DNA of 64,000 nucleotides. Origin: Pyrenophora tritici-repentis. Lineage: Eukaryota > Ascomycota > Dothideomycetes > Pleosporales > Pleosporaceae. The stretch is taken from the NCBI RefSeq assembly GCF_003171515.1, contig NC_089398.1, forward strand, positions 1,426,001 to 1,490,000, in the 5' to 3' direction. Position 1 is the stretch's first letter. Every line of letters begins with the position of its first letter. A model generated the notes under the pieces. The model ran no database searches, was not told where the DNA came from, and was given only the letters and a program-made list of their open reading frames with translations. Of the stretch, positions 19,948-31,108 are shown in pieces. The position numbers were made by a program, and so were the translations under genes.

Positions 19948-21738
19948 ATGTACAGCCGTCAAACAACACCGCCGACTGCTCCTTACAACTACATCCCGGG
20001 GAGTGTAGGTTCAGATATCACATACTACTCGCAAGCCTCATCACCAGAGCCTCAATTCTCTGGCCCCACTCCCCCAAGATCGCCAGTCCGCCAATATGGA
20101 CCTATCCTTCTCCCCAAGGTCCGCATACAAGACCAAGTAGCCGAGCCCACAACTGGTCCAGTCAGACATCGCAGGACGACGTCTAGCTCCAGTGTCGGTT
20201 ACGCCTACAGCCCTTACTCACGGCCAGCCTCGATGGTCCGCCGTGGCTCAAGCCCGCTCGGTCACAATGTTCAAAACGTCCACAGCAACATGACCTCTCC
20301 GGTCTCTGTCTCTTCGTACGACTTCAGTCTTTCTACCCTCAACTCGCCCATCGCATTCGCACAGCAGCCCGAACTTCCTCGCCGATCATCGTATATGGGC
20401 TCGCAATCCCGCTCTACCTCAGCCAGCCGTGCCCGGCATGACCGATCTGGCTCTGCTGGAAGTGTAGACGAGCGTGTTATCAGCCGGTACGGCTTCCCTA
20501 CCTACCGCAACATGCCCAGCTACGTCACTGCTGCCAGCGCGGCTCATTCAAACCTGAACCTCGTCACTTCCCTTCCTTCCACATATTCATCTGTTCAAGA
20601 TATCCCCAGCTTCACGTCGACATGCACTCCCGAATTCGTCCTCCCGGAATTCGAGGCTGCACCAGCCGTCCAGTACCCTACCTTCACAGATGTCAACTTC
20701 GACGGCTTCCAGCACGTCCCAGCGACCTCTTCTCTGGTCGAATACCTATCTTCTCCTAATCCTTCCCCATCCCTGGTTCGCCGCGTGACAAGCGCGCCCC
20801 GTGGCATCAACAACCATTTCTGGTGGGACATTCGCAACCTCCGCAGCTGGGAGGACTTCAACATCACCACCATCAAGTCCATTCCTTCAGTGCTTCCCCT
20901 GCTCGAAGTCCCCGTCCCAGCAACCTACCTTCCGCAGCCTTGCCGCCAGAACCTGCAGCCCGAGAACGAGTCCGCCCTACAAGACATCTGCACAAACTAC
21001 TACGCGAACAAGGTCAACGCCGCGCTCAAGGTAGCTCAGGGAACCACACACATGAACATGCGCGCTATCAAGCCCATTGCCGGTCAACGCCAACAACCAG
21101 AGTTCGTCTCCAACTACCCCACTGATTACGAGAAGACAATTTTCGGCGACAGCCGCGGTCGCGTCGTCGGTCTCGTAAAGTGCTACGACCAGTGGAACAC
21201 CGGCATGCGTGGCGAGTCACCTCCCAAGCAAGTTCTCTACCTCCAAGGCCTCGCCCACCTCCAGCGCGTGATGCGCGAACACGGTTGCCGCTACGGATTC
21301 ATCATGACGGAAATCGAGCTCCTATGTGTCCGCTGCGGTGGCCCCTCCGACTTCTCCGCCCCCGACCCCACAACCGTCAACGCACAAACTGGGGTCCCCA
21401 TCTTCGGCTACCTAGAGACCTCTGCTCCCATCCGCCTCTCCACCTCCGGTGCCCACCCAGAGACTGGAGACATCCAACTCACCGCCGCCCTTGCTCTCTG
21501 GTACCTTCACATGCTTGCCAAGGAGAACCCCTTTGAAGGCATGGGCACATGGCGCATGGACGTCGGCGGCCCCGCAGCCTTGACCAGGCAAAACTTCTTG
21601 GAGAAGGACACCTGGATCCCCAAGCCCCAGCTCGGCGAGAAGAGAGAGGCAAAGCGTGTTCGCGGATGGGTGTTCCCCGACGAGCCACTCAGCAAGCGCG
21701 AGTGCGGAAAGGGAAAGAGGGGGAAGTCGATTGGATAA
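19948..21738 (+). CDS. Conserved fungal protein of unknown function, 596 residues
   Basis: Single exon from ATG 19948. The first 270 residues are a disordered Ser/Pro/Tyr-rich region with many R-R-x-S sites (R-R-T-T-S-S-S-S, R-R-G-S-S, R-R-S-S-Y), typical of phospho-regulated proteins. The C-terminal half is folded and conserved-looking: N-N-H-F-W-W-D-I-R-N-L-R-S-W-E-D-F-N, P-V-P-A-T-Y-L-P, then G-L-V-K-C-Y-D-Q-W-N, Y-L-Q-G-L-A-H-L-Q-R-V-M-R-E-H-G, C-R-Y-G-F-I-M-T-E-I-E-L-L-C-V-R and F-G-Y-L-E-T-S. The stretch G-F-I-M-T-E-I-E-L before a hydrophobic strand faintly recalls a PD-(D/E)xK nuclease fold, but I cannot confirm it. A basic tail (K-R-E-C-G-K-G-K-R-G-K) could be a nuclear signal. Confidence 0.75.
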   Translation: MYSRQTTPPTAPYNYIPGSVGSDITYYSQASSPEPQFSGPTPPRSPVRQYGPILLPKVRIQDQVAEPTTGPVRHRRTTSSSSVGYAYSPYSRPASMVRRGSSPLGHNVQNVHSNMTSPVSVSSYDFSLSTLNSPIAFAQQPELPRRSSYMGSQSRSTSASRARHDRSGSAGSVDERVISRYGFPTYRNMPSYVTAASAAHSNLNLVTSLPSTYSSVQDIPSFTSTCTPEFVLPEFEAAPAVQYPTFTDVNFDGFQHVPATSSLVEYLSSPNPSPSLVRRVTSAPRGINNHFWWDIRNLRSWEDFNITTIKSIPSVLPLLEVPVPATYLPQPCRQNLQPENESALQDICTNYYANKVNAALKVAQGTTHMNMRAIKPIAGQRQQPEFVSNYPTDYEKTIFGDSRGRVVGLVKCYDQWNTGMRGESPPKQVLYLQGLAHLQRVMREHGCRYGFIMTEIELLCVRCGGPSDFSAPDPTTVNAQTGVPIFGYLETSAPIRLSTSGAHPETGDIQLTAALALWYLHMLAKENPFEGMGTWRMDVGGPAALTRQNFLEKDTWIPKPQLGEKREAKRVRGWVFPDEPLSKRECGKGKRGKSIG

Positions 21739-22275
21739 TTTCGGGTAAGTATGAGCAGGGGTTGATGGGGTGAACGAAGGTCATGATGATGACGGATAAC
21801 ATGTTTCGATGAACACACAAGCTGCTGGTCAGCTATAAGCTCTGCCCTCTTTTCGTGGCATTGAGCGGCGTTCCCTTTATTTAATTTTCATTTGTTTTAA
21901 CACTAGCATTCTACGGCGTTTTTTTTTCATAGCATTTACATGGCATTTTTCTCTTTTGGCCAGATTTTACATAGTTATAAACTACATACATATATTTCAG
22001 AATTAATGGTACAGATTTACCATCATCATATTATTTGACTCTACATGCATTCTCATGTGCTATTATTTTAGTTATCTTCGGCTTCGAAACATGCACACAC
22101 ATGCATGACTTCCAGGTGCATGGAGCAGTGTCACGTGCAAGGCCCCTCTGCCTAGCGTTGCAGATGCATAAATACCGTCTTTCGCTGCCTTGTCACCTTC
22201 CCTCCTCTTCTCTTCTTTATCAGAAATACTTTTCCTCTGCTTTTACAAAAATTAAACGGCTTGAGAAACAGAACT

Positions 22276-22730
22276 ATGTGGAGATTCCTGCTTTTTTTTT
22301 CTCCTAAAAAATCTATGACAAGATGCCATGGAGGCTTGTGCGTTTTCTAAAACTTAGCTGCGGATAGGGCATGAGGGTTTCTGGCTTTTCTAAAAATATT
22401 TACAACAGCCTACTATGGAGGCTTATGGGTTTTCTAAAAATTAAATGGTGGCAGGTCATAGGCATTTCTGCCGGTTCTGAAATTCGATCGTGGTAATGAG
22501 TGAAGACCTCGTGTCTTTTCTGAAACTTGAAAACGAGAGCGACACGGAGAGTTCTGTCTTTTCCAAAACATTACTCTAACCACAACATGGGAACGTTCTG
22601 TCTTCTTCTGAAATACAAAACAAAGAAACGATGGAGATTTCGACCTTTTCTAAAAAGCTGTGGTGGCAGAGTATGGCGGTGTTCTGTCTTTTCCAAAAAC
22701 TTAAGTGCGAGAAGGCCACGGGACATGGTT
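22276..22730 (+). repeat. Degenerate tandem array, period about 43 bp
   Basis: Ten successive copies of a pyrimidine run plus [T/C]AAAA box have anchors at 22305, 22348, 22391, 22435, 22478, 22521, 22564, 22609, 22651 and 22694. The spacings are 43, 43, 44, 43, 43, 43, 45, 42 and 43. In many copies an ATGG lies 20-22 bases upstream of the anchor, giving a core ATGG-N16-[T/C]AAAA whose middle is CTTTTCTAAAA-like. The rest of each unit is poorly conserved. Looser copies with the same 20-base internal spacing continue at 23233, 23619, 23682 and 23741, and a pair at 23999 and 24041. No coding, tRNA or transposon signal explains it. Confidence 0.8.
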
Positions 22731-24080
22731 AGCTTTCTTCTAACTTTTCTTACCCGCCACTTATGGACTCCCCTCTCTTTTTGCCTATTAAGCACTAAAA
22801 ACTCCAAGTTACCCCTCATAAGACTCTCTGGTACTTTTAAAACTCAACGTTTCGCTTTGGCATGGTGAGGAGCGTGTCCGCCTTCCAAACCATGGACTTC
22901 CTTAATGTGTCCGCGAGACAGCGGAGGACAAGTCAAAAAGCTTGAATCCGCATACATATGGAGGTGGAAAGGGAGATTCTACAAATTATAAAATCTATCG
23001 AAAAAAAACCCGATCGGATGATGTGTTCTTCCACCATATATTCCTTGAAATACGCAACAAAATCTACGGATGTGTGTGGCGAGTCTGGAGAGGTCACGTA
23101 GTTGAAAACCAAAAGGGTGAGAGAACAAACTGATATGTTCTTGGTGCATAAAGCCTTTCCTACACCGGGTGTGGTCTCTCTCCTTACTCTTCCTTTATTT
23201 CCTGAAAATCTGAAAATGGCGGCAAAATGTAGATGGTTGTCTTCCGTCTTTCCAAAAATGTACCCGATGCTGCGAGATGCTTCTGCCACTCTATCACCAG
23301 CAAACATGTATAAAAAAAACTATACTCATCTGTTATGGAGTTTTTGAGAAACTTGAACAATCACAGCATTGTCCACATGCTGAGAGCCTTCTTCCCGAAT
23401 AAAATAGGGCTTTGGGGATGGACGGTGAGACTGAAATCTTCCGGCGAGGTGTTACAAACACCTTGCCACCCTTTCTCAAAACAACGAAGGGCATCTTATA
23501 TTGTGGCGCGCTCCTGAACGTCTAGCTCGTGGGTATAAAAGTCTCTCCCGTCAACATAGAGTATTACTCTTCTATTACACACCTTTTCCAGTTTTCCTAA
23601 AACTTCAAACTTATCCAAATGGTGTTTTTCCGCCCTCCGAAAACTCCATTTTTTCACAGAAATCAGGCGAATCACCTTCTCATGGGGTTGTTCCGCTGTT
23701 CTAAAAATCCATCATTTAGAAAAGTCAGACGCTATACTTCATGGCGTTGTTCCCGCTTCCCAAAGAATCCCGGTCCGCCAGTATATAATCTGCCGTCTAC
23801 CATCTGAGTTGAAACAAAACTGTATAGATGCCTCTCTACTTATCTAAAAGCATAGCAGTGCGTATTGATGGTCGCGCAGCTTCCTTTGGCGGTGTGGTAC
23901 TAGGTATAAACCCCCCGGAAATTCCGGTTCTTAAGCTCCTAAACTCCAGACCTTTTCTCTACCTAGATAATTTTCTAAAAAACTCGGTAACAAATCCTAT
24001 GGAATTGTTTCGCTGTTAAAACCGCACTGTATGCGAACAATGGACTGCCTTCTGTGTCCGAACTTAAAGCTGTTTACTTT
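22731..24080 (+). repeat. Scattered further copies of the 43 bp array core
   Basis: Beyond the regular block the ATGG-N16-YAAAA core recurs with spacings of about 41-63 bases: ATGG at 23233 with anchor 23253, 23619 with 23639, 23682 with 23702, 23741 with 23761, 23999 with 24017, and 24041 with 24060. The last two are again 43 bases apart by anchor. This looks like an older, more decayed continuation of the array. Confidence 0.6.
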
Positions 24081-25418
24081 CTTTGTTAAATTTGGCTTCT
24101 GGGAGACCGATGGTCTTGCTGCTTCCCTTGGCGTTGGGGTAGCAGATTTAAATGTCCGTCAAGACTGGTGGTTCCAGGTTCTTCTGCTACTCACTAACTA
24201 TTCTCCATCTTCTACAAAAAAAGTAAGCCCTCACAAGAGGGTGTTTCCTTTGTTCCAAAAATTGGCCAAATTCTTTTCGATGTCTGTGTCTGCGAGTCTA
24301 AACCATACACCCTTTTACTTGCCAACAATATACCTCAAGCTTTGGGATATTCGTGCGTTGAAGAGGGAAGCTATATTCAAATGGAGGGCGAACAGTATCC
24401 TGATTTTTGTGCTGTAGAACCGCTTATATACCCTTTCATATTTCCACCGAAATTCTTTGTTTTCAAAATTGATATAAGACATCTAATGTTTTCCAACTCC
24501 CCAAGAATAAAAATCCTGGAAGACCATGTCTGTGTCCAGGATTGTTTTGAAGGACTGACGGATACAATGCATGGACCGTGCTTGTTTCCTGGGATATAAA
24601 AAGCGCAATAATTCGGCCCTTGGGAGTATCACTCTTGCTTTCCAATCTTACGCCCTGGGCTCTAAAACATTCCGGAAAAAGGCACGAATGACTTGTGCTT
24701 GTTGTGCCTTTTAAAAATGGTTCTAACAGTACCCATGTTCTGTGAAGTTTCTTTGTTTCCCTCCTCATCACAAAATGGCAAGCAATTGGAATATGAACTC
24801 CTGGAATTCTTTATGCTCTACTCGCGGAAATTCAAATGAAATCCTGGTTCCATTGTATGTGTTTCCCAAACGTCTTCAAGCTTCTTTAAAAACCTTGAAG
24901 TTCCCCTTCTAGTCAGTATAGCATCTTTCCGTGCCCTGCGAGTCGCTCGATGTATAAATAATGTGACCTCCTCTTCTTTCCTTCTTTCTTTTTTAATCTC
25001 ATTCCGAGACTAAAAACGTATGGATCACTGACATATGCGCGTTGGAGTATTTTAGTCTTGTAATAGGCGAATTGAGAGCGGTGGTGATGGATGGGTGGCA
25101 TTGGTGTCCTTGAAATGAGTTTCATAGAAGAAATTCAACGTTTTGGAACAATTGTTGTCCGTGAACATCAACCCTTGTAATCATGGATCAGGCACGGACT
25201 ATAATAGATAAGCGTGGTCGTCTCGCGTCGTAGCGTCCAAGTCGGAAAAGCGATGCGGCCGCTCCACGTGAGAGCGAGGCGGAACCGAGCGCCGGCCGAC
25301 ATCAAGGAGCCTCGGCATACCCGCCTCCATGATTCGGCTCGTCATTTCGCGACTCTCTAGCATCTTCATCAACCAAAGTGTGCGCATGCTGCCGGCATTG
25401 CGTTAACGTGTAGCCAAC

Positions 25419-26630
25419 ATGGTCCGCGAGGATCTCATAACGTCGGCTGTATCCTGTAGGTTGCCGCATGTCACACGCTACGCGACGATGCTAACAGGCG
25501 TGCTTAGTCCTCCAGGATCCGTCAGTTGCCAGCGCGCCCCTTGAGAAGCGCATCGCTTTCCTGCAATCCAAGAACCTCACTCAGGAAGAGGTCGATATTT
25601 CACTCGCACGTGCTGCAGAAGACCCAGGCCAGCCCGCACCTCCTCCACAGACATCTGCGGTATCCAACAATGCATACCGACCACCACCCGCCGCCCCATA
25701 TGCAAGCTATCCCCCCCAAGGATACTGGCAACCGCCGCCACCACCAGAGTACGCGCAAAATATTAGACGTACCGCACTTCATTGCTGACACAACTTAGGC
25801 CGCCAAAACGCGACTGGCGAGACTACTTCATCATGGCCACGGTCATGGGCGGAGTAGGATACGGTCTTTATTTCACAGCGAAACGATACGTCCTACCCCT
25901 AATACAACCACCTACGCAACCTCAACTAGAGCAAGACAAGGCGTCCGTCGACGAGTCTTTCAAGCGCGCATTCGACCTCCTGGAACAACTCAACACCGAC
26001 ACAGCCGCACTCAAGGCATCAGAGGAGGCGAGGACTTCGAGGCTTGATGATGCGCTTGGCGAGGTGGAAGGTGTACTCTTGAGCCTTAAGGAGTCTTCAA
26101 AGAGGCAAGGGGATGACAACAGGCGTATAGAGGATGATGTGCGCGGCTTGAGGGATCTGATCCCCAAGGCATTGGAGTCTCAGAAGGAAGCGACTGACGC
26201 CAGGCTTAAGGAGTTGTCAACTGAGCTCAAGAGTCTGAAGACTCTGATTGGCAACAGGATGAGTGCACCTGCTGCACCACGTCCACAGAGCGCTACCTCC
26301 GGCTACTATGGAGCCGGTCAGTCAAGCGCTGCATCGGCGCCTGCCGTAAATGGAACATCCGCTGCTTCTATATCAACACCACAGTCATCATCTACCCCTG
26401 CCCCGAGCGAGTCAACAAACGGCACCAGCACTGCTGAGAGCCAGACGAACGGCAACGCAACAGCTGCATCTGCCTCAACTCCGAGCACAGAAAAGACCCT
26501 CCCTTCCTACGGCAGGGGTCCGGCTGGACGAGCAGCTATTCCGGTGTGGCAGATGGCTGCCGCGAAGAAGACTGAGGATGCGAAGAAAGACACGAGTGAG
26601 AGCGGAACAGCGACTGAAGCGAGTGCATAG
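25419..26630 (+). CDS. PEX14: Peroxisomal membrane protein Pex14
   Basis: Docking factor of the peroxisomal matrix-import machinery that binds the receptor Pex5. 369 residues from three exons, 25419-25455, 25508-25748 and 25799-26630, with GT-AG introns of 52 and 50 bp. The N-terminal domain (R-E-D-L-I-T-S-A-V-S-F-L-Q-D-P-S-V, P-L-E-K-R-I-A-F-L-Q-S-K-N-L-T-Q-E-E) is the conserved three-helix fold that grips Pex5 WxxxF motifs. A proline-rich stretch (P-P-P-A-A-P-Y, W-Q-P-P-P-P-P-E), expected to meet the Pex13 SH3 domain, precedes one hydrophobic segment (D-Y-F-I-M-A-T-V-M-G-G-V-G-Y-G-L-Y-F). A coiled coil (residues about 140-250) and a low-complexity Ser/Thr/Ala tail follow. Order and length fit the family well. 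Confidence 0.93.
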
Positions 26631-27695
26631 TTTGTCCGCGGTCGTATTATCTGATAAAGCGGTTTGCGTCTCGGCGTTGTAGTTACATTTGTATAACCTT
26701 GGGGCAATGATTGGTGTTGCTCTGTATGCCTATGTTGAAATGTAATTCTTCTTTTGCAAATGTTTTGAAACGTTCGAGGCTACTTTTTGCTTTGTGTTGG
26801 CGGCCCTTGTCAGCAAGCGCACCTCAGACGTCATGAAGTCGCGATCTCGCGTTTCGCGTCAGTGCTCTCAACGTCAACCCAGCCATCACAAAAACAAACT
26901 TTCACCTTCAAGCCCTAGCGTCATCGACTTCAGACGACGTATCCGTAATCTCTATGCAAGATCGATCTCGCCAATCTCGATTCCTAACAAAGAACTCCAC
27001 TACACGTGTGTTGACGTCGATGTCACCCACTTTAGCATGTGATTCTAGGCTTGTGTATACGAGCCGCATCCTGTTCCTTGTACATTAGGGCTGCTAGGTA
27101 GACATTACGGAGGCTAACTAAATTGTGCCAGTTGCGCAAGCATGACGCAGCTTCACCATGTGCTACAGACGGCTACAGACGTCTGTATGGCTTCACGCGG
27201 CTTCCCTTTGTGCTCACCTACAACGAGCTGCTTGACGGCAACTACACAAACATATGACATAACAACACTCACCGCATAGCAAGTCCGCTTATGCATGCTA
27301 CCTATAGGGGACAGCTCCCGTCTCTAGTACAGGGTCCCGTGTGCCGGATGGCCATAGCCCTACCCACTAGCGGTACACACCAATGCCATGCTGTTTGGCA
27401 TGTTGTGGGGGTGGGTATTCTGTCATGACCATATTGTCATCATCGTGATCGTAGACTGTGGTCCAGATCGCGTATCCAGCCTGCTCATTGTTTTGGGCGC
27501 ACTGTCACACTAGGGGCGTGGGTGTACTTGGTCGACATAATGACGTATCATTACAACTGACAAGAAGCATATAAAGAGCTATCCTCACCTACAGTGGTCA
27601 GCAACATACCTTTCAATCATCTTCCCCTCAATCTACAAGCACAAGCACAACATATCTACAACTTAATCCCAACAAGCTCCAACACCATCTTCAAC
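26631..27695. other. Intergenic; promoter of the 100-residue protein
   Basis: About 1 kb with no supported gene. The distal part is Pex14 3' flank; the proximal part is the promoter described next. Confidence 0.4.
27570..27576 (+). promoter_or_regulatory. TATA box of the 100-residue protein gene
   Basis: TATAAAG lies 120 bases upstream of the ATG at 27696, the usual distance for a fungal gene with a short leader. A TATA box is common in stress-inducible genes. Confidence 0.4.
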
Positions 27696-28045
27696 ATGAG
27701 CTCCAACGATATCCCCAGCGGCGACGTTGTCGACAACGACTACACTTCCCGTACCGGCCAGTCTCAAATCCCCGTTCAGAAAGATGAGGCGCCCGTAGAG
27801 TCCACCGAGTACGATAACGGAGGTGACTCTGATAAGCAGCTTGGTAGGTTGCTCATTAATCACTGCATGCTCATTGCTAACCACATCCAGAACGCGACGA
27901 GAAGGATGCCATTGACAGCAGCAACATCATCGAAGAGCGTACCCGGGGCGCCACGAAAACGTCTGGCACCTACCGCGAGCCTGGTGACGAGGAGGGCCTT
28001 GGTGCAGCGGCGGATGGCAGCGATGGAACCTCTTCTGTTCGCTAA
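27696..28045 (+). CDS. Small conserved acidic fungal protein (100 residues)
   Basis: Two exons, 27696-27843 and 27891-28045, joined by a 47 bp GT-AG intron with a clear branch site (GCTAAC). The product is hydrophilic and acidic. Recognisable conserved blocks are P-S-G-D-V-V-D-N-D-Y-x-S-R-T-G-Q, I-P-V-Q-K-D-E-A-P-V, E-R-D-E-K-D-A-I-D-S-S-N-I-I-E-E-R-T-R-G-A-T-K and Y-R-E-P-G-D-E-E-G-L. I recall the same blocks in small uncharacterised ascomycete proteins, some loosely annotated as histone-chaperone-like; no function is established. It is intrinsically disordered by composition. The open frame extends upstream from a GTG; the ATG at 27696 fits the conserved N-terminus. Confidence 0.78.
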
Positions 28046-28653
28046 GCAACACTTTGGTTGCAAGGCGTCACTTGATGAGCAAATAGCAGGATAGGACACT
28101 CTACATCTGTATCCATTGAATTAATGGTTGGTTTGTCCATTTTCCTGTATTCAATATGATATCCCATTCACTCTGATCATACCCTCTCTTCTATTGCTGT
28201 GTATGTATGTGTCCTTGAATGTGTGATGGTTTGCTGTGTCAGCATATTCAAAAACTTGCAAATCTCATTTCTTCGTATCTGTCTGCTCGAATTTTCCATT
28301 ATCAAAGCATTGTATGTGTGTTGGGGTTCAACTGCCATAACGTCATACTTGGTATGTTTACGGAGCTTTCATCACGCGCTGCTCCATTTCCCCTTCACTT
28401 TCACAGCTATGCACCACGTGGGGCTCCCCAATATGGCCTTAGCTTCGTTTCGGTTTGTCGTTGCAATTTGACCTCCATCACGCGCGTGAGTCGCCCAACC
28501 TGGCACGACGACACTACTCATATTACAATCTCTGCCCCTCGCTACGGCCAGTGCCGCTCGGAAACCTCCCCGTCGCTCGCCGGCCCTGTGTCGTTTTTTG
28601 AGTTCATCAATAAAATTCAATTACAACAGACAGCTTTTGCTGTGCCCATTGAC
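28046..28653. other. Intergenic
   Basis: About 610 bases. A long open frame passes through (from 28219) but starts at a non-ATG codon, ends inside the next gene in another frame and has no domain. Nothing else seen. Confidence 0.4.
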
Positions 28654-30656
28654 ATGTCTGGGCAACAAAAGCTAATTAATAACGGTAAGTTAAGCCTGGA
28701 AGGACAAGCAGAGTTACCACTGCGTCATGGATCGACCAGGCATTTCGTGGAGTTTCTCACACATCACTTGAAATTTGCAATACTAAACAAGCAACAGCGA
28801 GGATCGCGCGGCACAAAGCCATCCACCAGAAGGTGTACATTGGTGGTGTTAAAGGCTGCCATACGCTGGAAACAGGTGTTGCGTACCACTACCGCGGCCA
28901 CTTTGTCTACGCATACCCAGCGGGCGTTCCCGTCGAACCAGTCCCGTATTCGACCAAGCAAGGGATTAACATTGTCGGTGTGGCTCAACATCTTGCGCCG
29001 CCTTACGATCGAAACGCGCCGGATCTGGTCGACGAGTGCACCATCTCCGCCCTCAAGAGAGCATGTGTTCACGAGTTTGAATATCAGCAGCAGCAGCAGC
29101 AGCAGCAGCAAGAAGAGCTCAGGAAGAAAGAGACTGAGGGAGTACTGGAAGAAGAGGCGAAGCCAAAGGAAGAAGTAGAGACCGAGGCCGAGACTGTGGC
29201 AGTGACTACTGACGCAAACGAGGATGATGTCACCACGACTCACAAGGAAACTGCACCGCAGCGTGTGTCAAGTGCGCCCCTCTCACGTGTCTCATCAAAG
29301 ACTACACTGTTTGTACCTACACCAGTAGCTTCGCGCAGTATCTCACTTGCTGCCCTCAACGCCCGAATTTCACCTGATGCCCTCAACAGCACGAGCATCT
29401 CACTTGCCGCGCTCAACAACGCCCCTCGCATGGGAACTGTAGCAGCTCCTCTCCCCACCCATGCACCTTCAACATTGGCGGGCTTGAGATTCACTCCCCA
29501 CGATCGTGGTCACTACCTCGCCTACTCCGCCCCAGGATCACGCCAAGCTTCCATCGACAACACTCCATTGGTCTCGCGCGCCGTCTCACCCAACTACGGT
29601 CTTAGTGTTCCTGGCCATGGTCTACATCGTTCCGCAGCGAGCACTACGCGCCTGGAACAGCTACTATCCGAAGAAGGTGTTCGTCGGTCTATGACTTCTC
29701 TTCGCCTTCCTGGATTCTCGGTGAAAGACTCGATCGAAAAGTTTTCCGTGAAACAGGGCTGGATGGATCCCGAAGACGTGATTGCGTTTGTGGAAATTGT
29801 CTCGCAGCATCCGTCGCGCCAGGCTTCACGGCAACAGTCCAGGGACAATAGCCCGGGTCCTACGACTGACGAAGAGAAAGATGGCTTGTATCTCCATAGG
29901 ACCGGTCACTCGGATATGATTGGTACCACTACTTCTAAGAAGCAGACGCCCAATGAGATACCTATCGGGACGCGTAGTCCGTTTGACTCGTCTAGTGATT
30001 CGGAGGATGCGAATGAGTTTGAGCCATTACTAGGCGGACTGGAATCTAATCATGTTCGGTCCATGGAGGTATTGTCCAAGCAGAAAAAGCCTGTCTCGCA
30101 AAAGTCAGAGACGCCTCATGTTGGCTCCCAGATTAAACCATCTCCTCTGTCCCAGCTCATGATTAACCGCGCTCCTCGCAGCCCCAACCGCACCGACATG
30201 CCCACGACACCTCCCTTCGCCTTCCCCATTGTCCCGGAAACCGGTACCTCCGCCTTTCCGAGCTTCCAAGACACACCGCCCCGGTCCCCCTCCTACGTGC
30301 CCACCCACACAGGCCGCCCCCGCGCCGCATCCAAGATCCTCAATGAAGCCTACAACGCCGCCAACCCGTCTAACTTACCTCGCACCCCGACAGTTTCCTC
30401 CATGGCGGGCGCTGAGAAACCTGATGTCAAGCATCCTGTCACTACATCCACACTGCGTTGCTCTATCCACCACTCCGAGGCCTGCGACGGGAAGTTCGTC
30501 TCGCAGCAGCATCTTACGCAACGCCATCGGGAGGGTAATGGGTTCAAGGACTTGGTGCCTACGATCAACTGTGTGGATGGTAGGACTATGGTGGATTGGG
30601 CGATGATTCGGGATCAGGAGATGGAGAAGATGCGGATTGAGAAGGGTGAGAAGTAG
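28654..30656 (+). CDS. Uncharacterised fungal protein with polyQ tract, 629 residues
   Basis: Two exons, 28654-28684 and 28798-30656, with a GTAAGT...CAG intron of 113 bp. The N-terminus reads M-S-G-Q-Q-K-L-I-N-N then A-R-I-A-R-H-K-A-I-H-Q-K-V-Y-I-G-G-V, followed by H-T-L-E-T-G-V-A-Y-H-Y-R-G-H-F-V-Y-A-Y-P, which seems the only folded conserved part (residues about 10-80). A nine-glutamine CAG run at about residue 92 and an acidic coiled segment follow. Then comes a long Ser/Pro-rich disordered region with many S-R-x-x-S and S-P sites. The C-terminus has a C/H cluster (C-S-I-H-H-S-E-A-C) and ends in a charged helix. I do not recognise the family. The large second-exon frame opens at a GTG; splicing to the ATG exon preserves phase. 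Confidence 0.72.
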
Positions 30657-31108
30657 GAAGGTGACATTGTATGTGGTTTGAGGTACTAGATGCGGTTGGC
30701 GGGTTAATTGTTGGTGTGGGGGAGATATACGGAACGGTAATGGGTTGTGAGTAATTTGGTGGAATCAACTGTACGATAAAGACTGGCACGGCTTGGATGA
30801 CTAACGAGTCATGATAATGAGGGACGATAATGAGGGACGATGGAGACTTGATACCCCGAGAACTGGATAATGAAGACACGATTGATAGTCAGAAACGGAT
30901 TTCGTAAGAAGATACAAAACATGCTTTGGGCTATACATGAAACTAGGAAATTTTCAGCCTCTTGCTCTCTTATGTAGTATCTCTGGGTATCTCTGCTACA
31001 TGAACGATACGCACTTAGAAGTGACGACGACTGACACCCTAACGCCCTTTGCCATATACACAAACTGCGCTATCGAACATGACGGTGCGCTTCGTCAGCG
31101 ATACAGAC
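30657..31108. other. Intergenic between convergent genes
   Basis: About 450 bases between two tail-to-tail genes. No gene; contains a short direct repeat (AATGAGGGACGAT twice near 30817-30842). Confidence 0.4.

Larger units (their letters stand above)
21739..25418. other. Gene-empty 3.7 kb block with degenerate tandem array
   Basis: No gene I can support. The block is AT-richer than its neighbours and contains the approximately 43 bp array described separately. Open frames of 60-128 codons occur by chance; one (22527-22868) reads as loosely repeated F-x-F-L-K-like units only because the DNA repeats. The rest of the block keeps scattered copies of the array's core. Confidence 0.55.

Noticed and set aside
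22527..22868. 113-codon frame with repeated F-x-F-L-K-like units
   Set aside because: The protein-level repeats are a by-product of the 43 bp DNA array. The period is not a multiple of three, so the frame is not maintained between units.
28219..29178. 319-codon open frame on the plus strand
   Set aside because: Starts at a non-ATG codon and overlaps the 629-residue gene in another frame. The spliced gene model explains the region better.
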